The translations under genes and the position numbers were made by a program. The notes beneath the pieces were generated by a model that saw only the letters and a program-made list of their open reading frames with translations, was not told where the DNA came from and ran no database searches. From positions 31,110,335 through 31,174,334 of the forward strand of contig NC_088788.1 in NCBI RefSeq assembly GCF_949628265.1: a stretch of 64,000 bases of DNA, written 5' to 3'. This document shows, in pieces, positions 1-12,000 of the stretch. Within the stretch, counting starts at the first letter, position 1. Every line of letters starts with the position of its first letter. The stretch comes from Cloeon dipterum. Taxonomy: Eukaryota; Arthropoda; Insecta; Ephemeroptera; Baetidae.

Positions 1-3000
1 AGGGCGTCGCCCTCCAGGCACGCCAACGAGTCCTCCAGCGAGGACGCGGTGGCTGCCCAGTGCTGGCGCTCGCCGCCCAGCCCGCCGATCAGTTTCTCCG
101 CGCGTACCAGCTTCCGTTCGCACGCCTGCAATCAGTACAGCGAGGAGGGTGGTTAGGCAGCCGGCGGCACGTACGTGCAGCGCGGCGTGCCTACTTGGTT
201 ATTTCAAGGTTCTCTATAATTAAATTGTGTTAAAAATTATATATAATTTCGAATAAAAAATTTAATTTAAACAGAACGGATTTTTACTTATTTCTTCCAA
301 TTTTAAAATAAAATATATAGAATACTTAATTTCTTTTTAACATGTTTGCAATTTTTTAAATTTTGCAAAATTGCAATGTATTCGGACTATATTTATATTG
401 GTTTTATATTTTTATTTTAGCGTTGAGCTTAAATTTAATTTATTATACGGCATTATACCTACTTTAAATTGAAATTACTTAATAATTGATTATTTTTTTG
501 TGGATTTTTCAAAAATTTCTGATATTAAAATATTATTTATTCTAAATTTTAATTAGAGAAAAGTTTTAACTTAATAAAATTTGAGATAATTTCGGTTGCT
601 TTGAAAACTTCATGCCTGTTGTTAATGTCATTGTTTTTTTATGGATTTGCTGGTGTCAAATATTAAATGAAGATCCATTTTCTAATTAAATCAGACTTTA
701 TCCTCGTTGCTTTAAAACATCCTACTATTAATTAATCTTTCTTTTTTTCCTCTTGTTTGTTTTATTTCAAAAATGGAACAAACAACCTCGAGTGTCGGCA
801 TACTAACTAACATTAAATGAAGAATCAGAAAAGTATTTATGCTATAATAAGTACATAGTTATTTCCTGTATTAAAAAACCAAAAATACTCTAATTGGATA
901 TAACTTAATTTTGGCACCATTCTTAACTAAATTTAACTTTTTTAAGCATTGGAAGAGTATTCACAACAACTGATAGTTGGTTTAATGCACCTCTATGTGC
1001 TGGTGTAATTTTTTTGCTGTTTTTATGCATTTTTTTACAATTATGCAATTGTTCATTCTTTCTGAATGTCAAACACTATAAAATCTTTATTAAATTTTAA
1101 GTTTAATTTTTTAATGCTGTTGCATCAAATTGCAAAATTCCCCTTGAAAATGCTCCTCATCTTACTTGAAACTCAGACTCCAAAGTCCTTTTATGCGAGT
1201 TGGCAGCGTCGAATTGCGCCCGCAACTCGGCAAGTTGCTTCTCCAAGCGGCGGACTTGCGCCCTTTTTTCTTCCAGCACTGCGAGCGTGGCCGCGTATTC
1301 TTGTTGCGCTATCTCGAGTTTCGCCTTCTTTGGTGCCACCTCTTTGGCCACCGCGTCGTACATGTCCATCGCCCGCACCCACTTGCAAAGCCCCTCTGCG
1401 GCGCTTGACGCGTTGGCTACCGTCTCAGGTCGAAAGTCGGGGTGCGGAATGAATTCTTTGCGGATTTTTGCCATCACCGACGCCGGAATATTGTCTTTAT
1501 CGAAATCCTTGAGCTGCTGCAAAAAGGCAATGTCACCGAGAAGTTTTTTGCTCGGTCCCCAGTAGTCTAATATCTAAAACAGACGAACATAAATTATTTA
1601 TTTCCCTTAGGTGACAGTTATGAGGTGTTGAATAAATAAATATATGCTTGACCTTTCCTCGTACGATTTCACGGAGGAAAAATAAGAATAGCACACATAT
1701 GGCATTGAAAACTGAAGATGGGGTTTCGAACAGGACGCGGAAATGAAATGCACTCTGCGAAAAAGCAAAAGTCACATTCGTAACAATTTTACGCCTGGCC
1801 GCTCGCGAGCCAAAAATAAAAACAAACATCTGCTGGGAGAGTGAGCGTTTTAAACAGCGAAGATCAAGGATTCACCTTTGCGTGAGCTATTAAAATAATC
1901 GAATCGTTACCTTTCTTCCTGTAGAGGCGTCATTTAGCCTGTCGGGTTTTATGTTCCGTATAACACACACAGCGGCCATTACCATTTTGATTGGCTCAGG
2001 CGGGTTTTTCATAGACTTCACCAGGGTAATATCGGACGGTTTCAGAGTGTTCAGAGCGGCAACGGCGTCTGTAAAGAGCCATTAAGAGCTTTTTTTATTG
2101 AGTTTGAAAATTGATGCACCTGCGGCCGTTCATGAATAAATGTGAAATGACAAGAATGCAACCTTTTGGTCAAATCAGGGAACGCAAAACTCGATCTGGG
2201 AAGGTCATGGCACGCTGGCATTGTAAAAACCCCCAATTAAGAGCAATTACGCTCCAGGATCTGTCTGGCACTTTTTGCTCGTTCTTGTGCAATTTTCTTT
2301 ATTGAATTTGTGTGTAATTCTCACGCTCTTTTATATAGAATAATTTAAGAGGATACATGCACACTGAAAAAAAAGCATTTTTAACACGTGCAGCGAACTT
2401 TGAATAATTTAATAACCCGCGCAATTTCTTTGAAATTTATGGTGGATTGAATACCATTATATTATAATAATTATATTATGACAACAGTTGAAAATTGTTT
2501 GTATGATTGACCTCAGTAAGCGGGTCGTTGTAGCTATTTTTTAATAATTAAACCCTATAGAATGCGAAAATATCAAAAGAGGAGTGTAAAAGCTAACAAA
2601 AGTTCAAATTTGGCCAATTTACTAAAAACAAAATTACAGCACTTCTTGACTTTTCTTTCCGAGACAAAGTTTAATTCCTATCAACGAGAAATATTAAAAA
2701 GGTGTTTCCACGAAAAAATTGATATTATCGGAACGGGCGCGCACTGTACTAGCACGAATGCTGAATGATGTTATTGGTATCGACGTGTCAAAATATCCAA
2801 GTTTGAGGGAAATTAGGTTGAAATCTGAAGAATATCTTGTCACTGGTTACAAAAATGAGAATATCCCAAGTTTTAAAAATGTAAGAGCATTAAACTTTGT
2901 ACCAAGGAGATTCTGAAGTAGATACTACAGCCTAAATTTAAATTTGAACCACACGTATTTCATTGAAATTTTTTTAGTAATTTTTGCTTTATTTTGAATT

Positions 3001-6000
3001 TTTGAATATATACAATCTATAAAACTCCTTTTTTGTCTTATTATGGAATAAAATGTTACTCTAAGTGTGAAGTCATAATCAGCATTTAATATATCTTCCT
3101 TCCATGCAATGACAGCAAGGATTTTCCTAGCTTACTCATATATTTCATTCCTCTTGAAATGTTTAGTGATTTCTCTCCATTTCAATCGCGGGGGATTTAA
3201 TAATTTGACTTTTTCTAAATTTATCTTACTTAAAAAATATTGGTAAATATTTATTGTTAATTTTGACGAGACTCAAACCTTCAAGAATAGGGATCGCCTG
3301 GGCAAGCTCGGTCTCGCACTCGCTTTTGAGCTCCTGCGCGGCGGCAGCCTGTGAATTGGCGACGGCCTCATCGCTGCGCACCAGAAGAGAGGCGTCGCTC
3401 ACTTTGCGCGTCTCGGTCTCGATCACTGCCAGCATCTCCCTGGTCTCGGCGGCCGCCTCGGCCAGGCGGGGCTGCAGACCGCTCAGCTCCTCCTGGATGC
3501 GCTGCACCTGCTCGGCGGCCAGCTGCAGCTTTTCGAGGCCCGTCAAATAGCGCTGGCGGTCACCCTGGATGCGTTCCTTGCGCTCGGCGGTCACCGTGTC
3601 CAGCAGCTGCAGCAGCTCGGCGAAGTTGGCCGCGTTCACCTGCACATGGTGCTTGGCCGCCTGATGCAGCCGTCGGCACACGGCCACCACGGCCGTCGGC
3701 CGCTGTTCGCGCAGGTGACGCTGCGAGATGCGCTCCAAGGCCTCCTCGGGCCACTCCGGGAACCACAGCGGCGTGCACTGCGTCTGGAGCGCAGGGTAAC
3801 GCTGTAGCCGCGTTCTAAAACGCTTGTCGGCCGGATCGAGGCACAGCATCCAGTGCAGACGCTTACGGCAACGCGACGCAAAGAATTCAAACACCTAGAA
3901 TTAATCGTAATTTTAAAATTATTCAAGCAATTTATTTTACCGATATAACAGTTTTAATTCATTAATAATATAAAAAAACAATTATGTTGTGTTGTGCAGA
4001 TTTAATTTTAAATACTTCAGCTAGGACAAGCAAATGAGCAGCAGTAATATTTAAGATGGTTATATATAATGGTTAAATATTTAAAAGGTCAATTTTATTA
4101 ATTTCTGTGCCTGTGAAAGTCGTAAGTCATAATTAAAAATAATTCATTTCTAGCCACCATAATTAAGACTGTGAAATTTAGACAATCAAATTAACTGTCA
4201 AAGGTACCATCAAGAAACCAATCATCTAAACCATATAATTCCATCCTTTCTTATAGCTATTTTCAAAGAGCGAAGAAAGATAAATTTTTCCTTAATACAC
4301 TGACTTGTAAGGGTACGAGGTCAACAGTTCGCTGGCCCCCTTGAGCGTCCAACATGACAGTTTCCATGATTTCCTGGCGCTCCTCCGCACTGAAAAGCCC
4401 AGGAACATCCCCGTGGCTGAGAATACAGTGCGCATCTTCCAGAAAGCGCTCGTCAGAGAGGAACTCGTCTCCAACAAGGAGCACTGTGTCTTTGTCGTCT
4501 GCCCCGGCCCTCCGCATTGCTTTCCTCAGCAGCTGCCTCCAATTTTCAAAACCTAACAAACCGATCATTCAGCAGCACTGAGAATGAAGCTTTTAATTGG
4601 ATTAACCTGGTTTTGGCTGAACAGTCTCCTGACCAGCCATGTGTGCCGCCAATTGACACAATGTGCGGCGTCCTCTTCCTAGTGGGCCCAAAAGCAATGC
4701 GTTTCCCCGTGGCATTTGAAGCAAACGACACACTCGTGCTAAATGGTCCACCGCTTCGCTATCAATTAAAATGATTTGACTGTTAAATTTTGTTGTGTTC
4801 GTTTTAATTATTCTGGTTGTCTGGTTATGCTGGGATGTCATAAATTTTCAGGTGCAAGTAAATGGTTTCTTCAAGCTGCTTATTTTCCCGTATTATTTCT
4901 ACAGAAATTTTCTGCTCTACTAATTTTGACTGCATGTCTGAGGGCTGTAACCACCACAATAAAATGAGGGATCAGCATATAATTTCACCAGAAAAATAAA
5001 TATTTATAAAGAAGGTGTGACACTCACGGGAAGAGCACAGTGTCGTCTCCCAGACTCTCGACGCTTTTGTTTGCCCGTTCCTCGAACTTAGTGCGATCGG
5101 CCTCAAGATATCTGCCTGTCAGGAGACGTCCGTAGCCTAGCTTTTGCTCCATCACCAGAGTGGGCTGCTCCTTGAAATTGTCCTTGACGGCGGCCTCCAC
5201 CAGCGAGTGCAGCTCCCGGCGGTCGTCCTCCGCGCTCAGCCTGTCGCCGATGCTGCGCTGCACCTCGTGGCACCACAAACGCACCAGCGCCCGCTTGTTG
5301 TCGGCGTCCTCCTTCAGGATCTGCGAGCAGCCGAGCACGATTCTCTGTGCCTCGGCTAGGCTGACCACGTAGTGCGGCCTCCAAGGGCGCAGCAGCCGCA
5401 GCGAGCCGTGCACCACGTCCAGCGTCGACTGGACGGCGGCCGTAACGAACGCCGCCACGTCCGACGCGAAGCCGTTGCGTTTCAGCGTGGCGCCCATCAG
5501 CGAGCCGAAGATCCTGGAGGCGCTCTCCTCCGTCATTGGGCCGACATTGAGGACGCTGAAGTGGCGCAGGAGGCGTGCCGCCACCTGATTGGTCTCGTCC
5601 AGCGCCCCAAGCGCCAGCACGTGGTTCAGCCGCACGCTGCTCGCCGACTCGTGCAGACTTGCGTGGTCTACTACCTGCCGCAGCAGCTCCTGCGGACCGG
5701 GACTGTTGGCCGCGCCTAAGTCATCCACCACCACCACGCAGCGCTGGCACCCTGCCGCCGGGCCCAGGCCCTGCGAGCTGCGGCTCAGGGTGGTGCTCAG
5801 TTCGTTCTGCACCATGGGAGCGTCGGCGCCGTGCGTCAGGCGCACCAAGATCGCTTGGTTTTGAGACGAGTCAATGCGCTCGAGGGCGAATTGGTGCAAA
5901 AGGCTGCTCTTTCCTAGAAACGATATTCCTAAATTAACTCGGTAAACTCTAAATTAACAATAGAATCGCATTGCAGAGCTATATGAGCCAATTATTTTTA

Positions 6001-9000
6001 AAAAGGGAAGGGGTATCAGCCCTTAGAATTCGACGTAAATTGGCTTAGTAAATTCATTTTCACTATGCCTAATAATTCTAAAGTAAAATTTGGTAAACTC
6101 ATATATGGAATTTAATTTGTAATTAGCTTAAGCCAATTTAAAAATTTTAAAAATTAATTGAACTTAATTTTAGATGTGCTGGCAACTTAGAAGTAAGATG
6201 TTTTCGGAAAAATAGATACTCCCTTAGAATGACCTCAAAGTCAATAAGAAACACGTTCTGAATACAGCTATACGCCAAGTTTAATTATTATCAAAATAGA
6301 AAGGTTTCTTTTGAGACCTTGAAGGCCGTGATTTTTTTCCCCAAAATATTCGTATTTTTTAATTTTATGGAGCAACATTTTTTTATGTTTCTTTTTCAAG
6401 AAAGTTAATTATTCTGAAGAATTTTATCGCGTTTAAAGTAGAATGCTTTTTTAAGGATAACACGATATTAAGCATTGCCGATTTTTTTTTCGAAATTGGT
6501 AAAGCCGACTGTTAATTTAAACTCTACAGCCTATATGTTAAAATCTTAATGATGGTTTTGCATGTGAAAAAGATGCAACTTAATTCCCAATTCAGTCAAG
6601 TCCTAAAAAATTAATTTTAAGACTAAAAATAAATTATCAATCATATAATTACTATGAAATGTGTGTTTGATTATGTACAATGGCCACAATACAAAATGAT
6701 GTGATGTGACTGTATATAGTTAAAGGCCCACTTTGACGAAAATTTTGAGCACATGAATCGATTCCTGAGGGTCGAATTAGGTAAATTTGATATTTTTTCC
6801 GACCAAAAAGTTCAGCGTGACGTGCGTAGCACTCGCGGAACCTTTTTTTTCCGCCAAATAATATGAACCTTTTTTGCGCGAACTACGCATGCGTCAGATC
6901 TGGTGGGGCGGCCGGCCAGCCGACGCAGATGGAGAGGGGGAAATAAATGTGCTTCGCATCTTGTCAGCAGGCGAGCGGCGAGAGAAAATAATGTGCGTTG
7001 GCTGGCCGACCGCCCCACCAGATCTGACGCATGCGTAGTTCGCGCAAAAAAGGTTCATATTATTTGGCGGCAAAAAAAGGTTCCGCGAGTGCTACGCACG
7101 TCACGCTGAACTTTTTGGTCGGTAAAAATATCAAATTTACCTAATTCGACCCTCAGGAATCGATTCGTGTGCTCAAAATTTTCGTCAAAGTGGGCTTTTA
7201 ACATTGAACTCGTGCCTGAATCTTTTGGTCCGCGCAGCATTAAGGGTCGCCCATGCTGCACATGCAGCTGCATTAAATGGCTCAGCCGCTCTGTGTCCAT
7301 CGTAGGAATGATAGTTTGGAATATCTCGGCTTGGTCGTCCAATTTCATCGCCCTCAAAATGTCTGGCCAATATTTCCAGCTGCCTTTGAACCTAAAAACG
7401 AAACTGTGGTCGAGCAAACACCCGTCGCTTGGCACCGGCACGTCCACTTTTCCCTCGGTGCACGTTGGCAGAGGAAACTCTGCGTTCGTTCCTTTTGTAT
7501 TAATAATATCATAATATTAAAATCAGACCTCAACAGGGCATTACGTTGAGCATACCGCGCCACAGATTTTTAAAAAACTCATCGAACATTTCTCTTTGCT
7601 GCTTGGCCAAGGGTCCGCTGAAGGCCCAAGCGCCCGACAGCATTAGCGCGGCCTGCAGCCAAATGCGGACGTGCTTAGCCGCCTCTGCGTCTTGGCTCGG
7701 CTCTTTCAGGTACATGGCAAATAAGGACACGAGCGTGCTAAATTGAAATAATATCTGATAGATTAGCGATAAAACTAACATTTTCGCCGTTTACGTTACA
7801 AGGCCGCTCGGGCTTATTATGGGTTTGAATTGCTCAATAAATTGCAGGCATGGTGGGATGAACCAATTGAGAAATTCCATAACCAGAGGGCCCTCTTGCT
7901 TTGCCCATAACTCTCCCTTGTTGCTCTCAAACCAAGTGTCGACCAAGATTTTCCACGAGATTTCGCCAAAGTAGATGCACTGGCATCTGCCCAACAGCCC
8001 AGGCGAGGCCTGAGAAAATCCACGCGTTACTCCAGTTTCTGCTTAATTTATTTAGCCAATTTGAACCTTGTGCAAATTCTGCGTCTCGAAAATAATTTTC
8101 ACGTTCGGCTGGACATGCAGCGCCTCCCCAGAGGCCAAGTTCAATTTGGCTGGCTCGTCGAGTGCCGCTTGCAAATTCTCCACCCACCACGAATCGAGCG
8201 GCCCGTCAAAGAGAAGCCACTTGGCGCCCGTCCTAATGGCGCTGGTGACCACCCCGTCGCGCCACTCTCCGCGTTCCAAGTGGCCGAAAAGTCGTTGCAG
8301 GTCGAGCGCCAGCGGGCAGATAATTTCGAGTTGGTTTTTCCCAGCGGCCTCTTTGACAGCGCTCGTTTTCCCGGAACCAGGCGGGCCGGCAAGGATGACT
8401 CCTTTCCCGTGCGAAAGAGCTTGCTGCAAGTCAACTGCAAGAAAAGTGACTGGCGAGAGGAAGGCGTCTTCGAAAATACTCTGCAATATGGGCCTCTCGT
8501 CGGCTGTCACGCTAGGCAGCATGTTCCTGCCCAAAGCCAAGTGCAGAGGGATTCCCTCCAATATTGACAAATCTACCGCTTGCACGGCAGCGTGGAGTCC
8601 TAGAAAGCCATACAATTATTTTTCTTAGTACGATTGAAAATTATTGGAATAATTTTACAAGTGTCTGAAAAATTTATTTGACGAAATCTACACTTCAGTA
8701 GAATAGAGTAAAGCGTGTAATGTCTGCTTCCTGGGCTAGATATGACTGCCCAAAAAATTGTTAGCAAATTTAAAACTCCCTAATTTTACCAAAAAATAAT
8801 TCAATAAATAAAATAAAAAAGCTGAGAAATTGTATGATGGCTTGAATCTATGCGCGGATCAAACAAAAGTATGTATAAGCGCGGCTGTAAGTAAAATTTG
8901 AAAGTAAAAATTTAATCCTGTACTATACAATAACTACTGATTAGAATAGAACAACTAAGCATCGTCAGCACTACTCTACATGAAAATAAACACCACAGAA

Positions 9001-12000
9001 TCAGCTGCCTTCAAATAGCCGCTGTATATTACAAGAACAAGGTATTTTTAAAAAAAAAATCACTTAAAGCCGACAGTTATGTATTAAAGCCATTTTTAGT
9101 TAGTAAAATTCGTGCGTGTGTATATATTTCAATTTCTGCTAAGTTTATTATGTGTTTTTGCAAATAAATAATTAACTGCACGTTGCGGAAAATATTTTTT
9201 AGATATTAGAAAAAAAAATCAACTTTCCGAAATTCGCACGGGGGCCAAGTCGCTGCTGCGCGATTTCAAAAGCAGTCGTCAGTCGTTTTGCCTTTTCTCT
9301 CGCGTTTTGATCTCCCGCTGCCCTCAGCTTGATTTCAATAAAAACGCTCATATCTGGCTTGCTCCAAGTCCACGGTCGAAACAAGCTCTGCGGGAACGAT
9401 TGTTTATTTTCCACATTTAAATGCAAATTCCCTGTTTTTTTTCTCTGTGCCGTGTACCTTGAAATTATTTGGCACTTGATCTAGGAGCGGCCGTTGCGAG
9501 GTGACGCACAAGAGGCAGAAAGGTCGAGCGAGGCGCACCGGTTGCCGACCCTGCAGGCTCAGTTGCGCCGCGTTCGCTTCGCACGCCATTGACAAATCCA
9601 ACACGTGCTGGGCAGTGACCGATAATACCTCAGGCGTGAGTTGATGCACCTCGTCAAGCAAGCACCATGCCCCGCATCCAGCGCTCCCCTGTAGCACCTG
9701 AAAAGGACAACATAAATCTCCGAATTCGAGATGACTTGAATTTTTTTCGATCCTTATTGAAATAGAGTTTTAAATTCACGAATGGTTTTGAAAGGTCTAA
9801 ACGTTTAGGTGTAATGATGCAATTCATGTTTTCCCTGGACGAAGTCATAAATCAATTTTACTGTCAACGAAAAGCGGCACTTTTAAAACGCACGAATCTA
9901 ACATCCTATGGCCATTAAGATTTATCTTGTTTGGAGCATGAGTAAGGATTTAGAATGCTCTGGAAAATTGCTTTAAGGCTAAATGATTGATACCGGTGGG
10001 CATGCACCAAACGTTATCCATACAGCTACCACTTGGCGGGTAACTTGACAGGCCACTTTTTTCCTAACGTTGCTCTCTAACTTTGAACAAATTGGAAAGG
10101 CCATAAAAAATACGAGCTCTTTTATTTAACGAGGTGCGTCATCTCCCAAGTCGATAATCGCCGTGTGTTCCCGCTTCCCATTATGTAGTGAGTGCATCTG
10201 GGAAACGCATCGGGCCTCAGGATTCCCCAAACCAAAAGAATGCAAGGTCACTGCAACAGGGGATTGCCCTCTCAAATAGGTGGATGCACTTCCACAATAT
10301 TTAAAGATGGTGCATCCGTGCTCCCGAAATCACTTCGCCGCCAGACTTGAAGCCATGAAGACGTGTGTCACTGTGAGTATCTTTTTATCCCGCATTTACA
10401 GTCGTCGCCAAAATTTCGTTTTCATCGCAACAAAATTTTACAGTTGCTCTTGTTGGTGATTGCGGCGAGTGCCTTGGCCCTGCCAGCGCCCGAGCCGCAG
10501 AAAAAACCGGAAGCAAGACTATTCGGACTCGGGGGCTTAGGTAGTAGCGGCTCATCATGGGGCGGCGGCTCCCCGTGGAGTGGTGGTTTCTACGGCGCTC
10601 CCCCTGGCTACTACGGATACCAGCCCAGCAGGGTCCGCTTTGACCCGTTGAGAGGCTCCTACGGCACCTACAACCCGTTCTGGGGCGGAGCGGGAGGAGG
10701 AAGATTCTAGCTACACACCCAGGGAGAGGTTGAATCAACGCGTGATTCCGCTTCACCCCGCGTGCATCATGAAGTGCAACAAGTTACAAAAGAATTAGCG
10801 AATGAATGGCTACAAAAATTAATATTTCTAAACAATATTATGCAATTTTCATTTCCCTATCATTTACGTCTAAATACACTTTCTGAATTAATATTTGTGA
10901 AAACTAATTTCGTATTTGCAATTTTAAATATCACTGACTTTTTAATGCGAAAATAACGAGAGTTTAAAACAAAACTGAATTTGACAAAAATTATCGTTAA
11001 CATGAGTTTTGTAGTGTTTTGGTTTATAAAAAATGTCTCTGTATTTTGTGTGAAAAATAAAATATTTTAACTCACCCTGAGTAGTGTGACTTCGTTAGTA
11101 GCCACTGAGCAGGCCACAGACACCTTAAGTCGTCCAAAAAGTGCAGCTAGGCTGAGAAAAGTAGAGCTTTTTCCGCAACAAGCTGGTCCTTGCAGGTTTA
11201 AAAAGATGCCTATTTGATGTGCGGAAACCAAAGCCCGGTAGCACCGCAGCGTGGACGGCGTGAGAATCAAGTAAGGGCCGCTAGAAAACTCCCATCCATA
11301 CTGATATGAAGAGTACATCAGCCGGCCTTCCAAATTTTGCGCTTTGCCATAGTAAAACCTAGAGGAAAATATTAAAAATTTCATTTCTAAAATTTATTAT
11401 TTGCCTGATTTGCGAAAGCCACTCAAAATCGCTGGCTTTAGTGATAGACGATTTTCGCAGTTTCCGCACTATTTCCAATCTGTGCAGATCAGCAGTAAGG
11501 AGATAGGAAATCCTTTTTCTGCAAACAAGGTCCATCTCTCTTTTAATAGCGTCACTGAGGCATTCAACGTGATGCTATATTTATTTGATCATTATAAATT
11601 TTAGTTTAAAATTAATCGAGGAATGGCTACCAGGCATTTATTCTCGAGATTTGTTATCTTTTTCGGCCAGCGCAGCGAACACTCCACATCGTTTGTCCAC
11701 GCAACGGCGGCCGCCACCAGGACCAACTGCAAGATGTTTCCCAGGGCCAAATTTACCCGCTCTGTTGCTCCTATTTCTTGATAAATCTGGTCAAAGTTCT
11801 TTTTCATGGCCTCAGCGATGGCCAGCTCCACGTTAGCGAACCATCGTTCAACCGCAGCAGGCGGCACCGGCTGCACTTGCAATGTTTCTTGGCCCGTCAG
11901 GCATATAAGCCGCTCATCCGAATCAAAATCGGCCCCCTTGGCCGCCTCAAAGATTTTAAACAGGCAGAGGGCGGCGACCCGGTCGAGATGCGGTGCCGCC

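Noticed and set aside
3254-3818. Long plus-strand frames rich in Arg, Ala and Pro opposite dynein exons
   Set aside because: They are shadows of GC-rich coding sequence on the minus strand. The minus frame matches dynein throughout.
6812-7109. Mirror-image open frames on both strands with near-identical peptides
   Set aside because: They are produced by the two arms of the foldback element and carry no domain.
7055-7213. Apparent continuation of the dynein exon past the P-loop into TSSMLKAHFDENF
   Set aside because: This stretch is element and intron sequence. Splicing at the GC donor gives the conserved P-loop instead.
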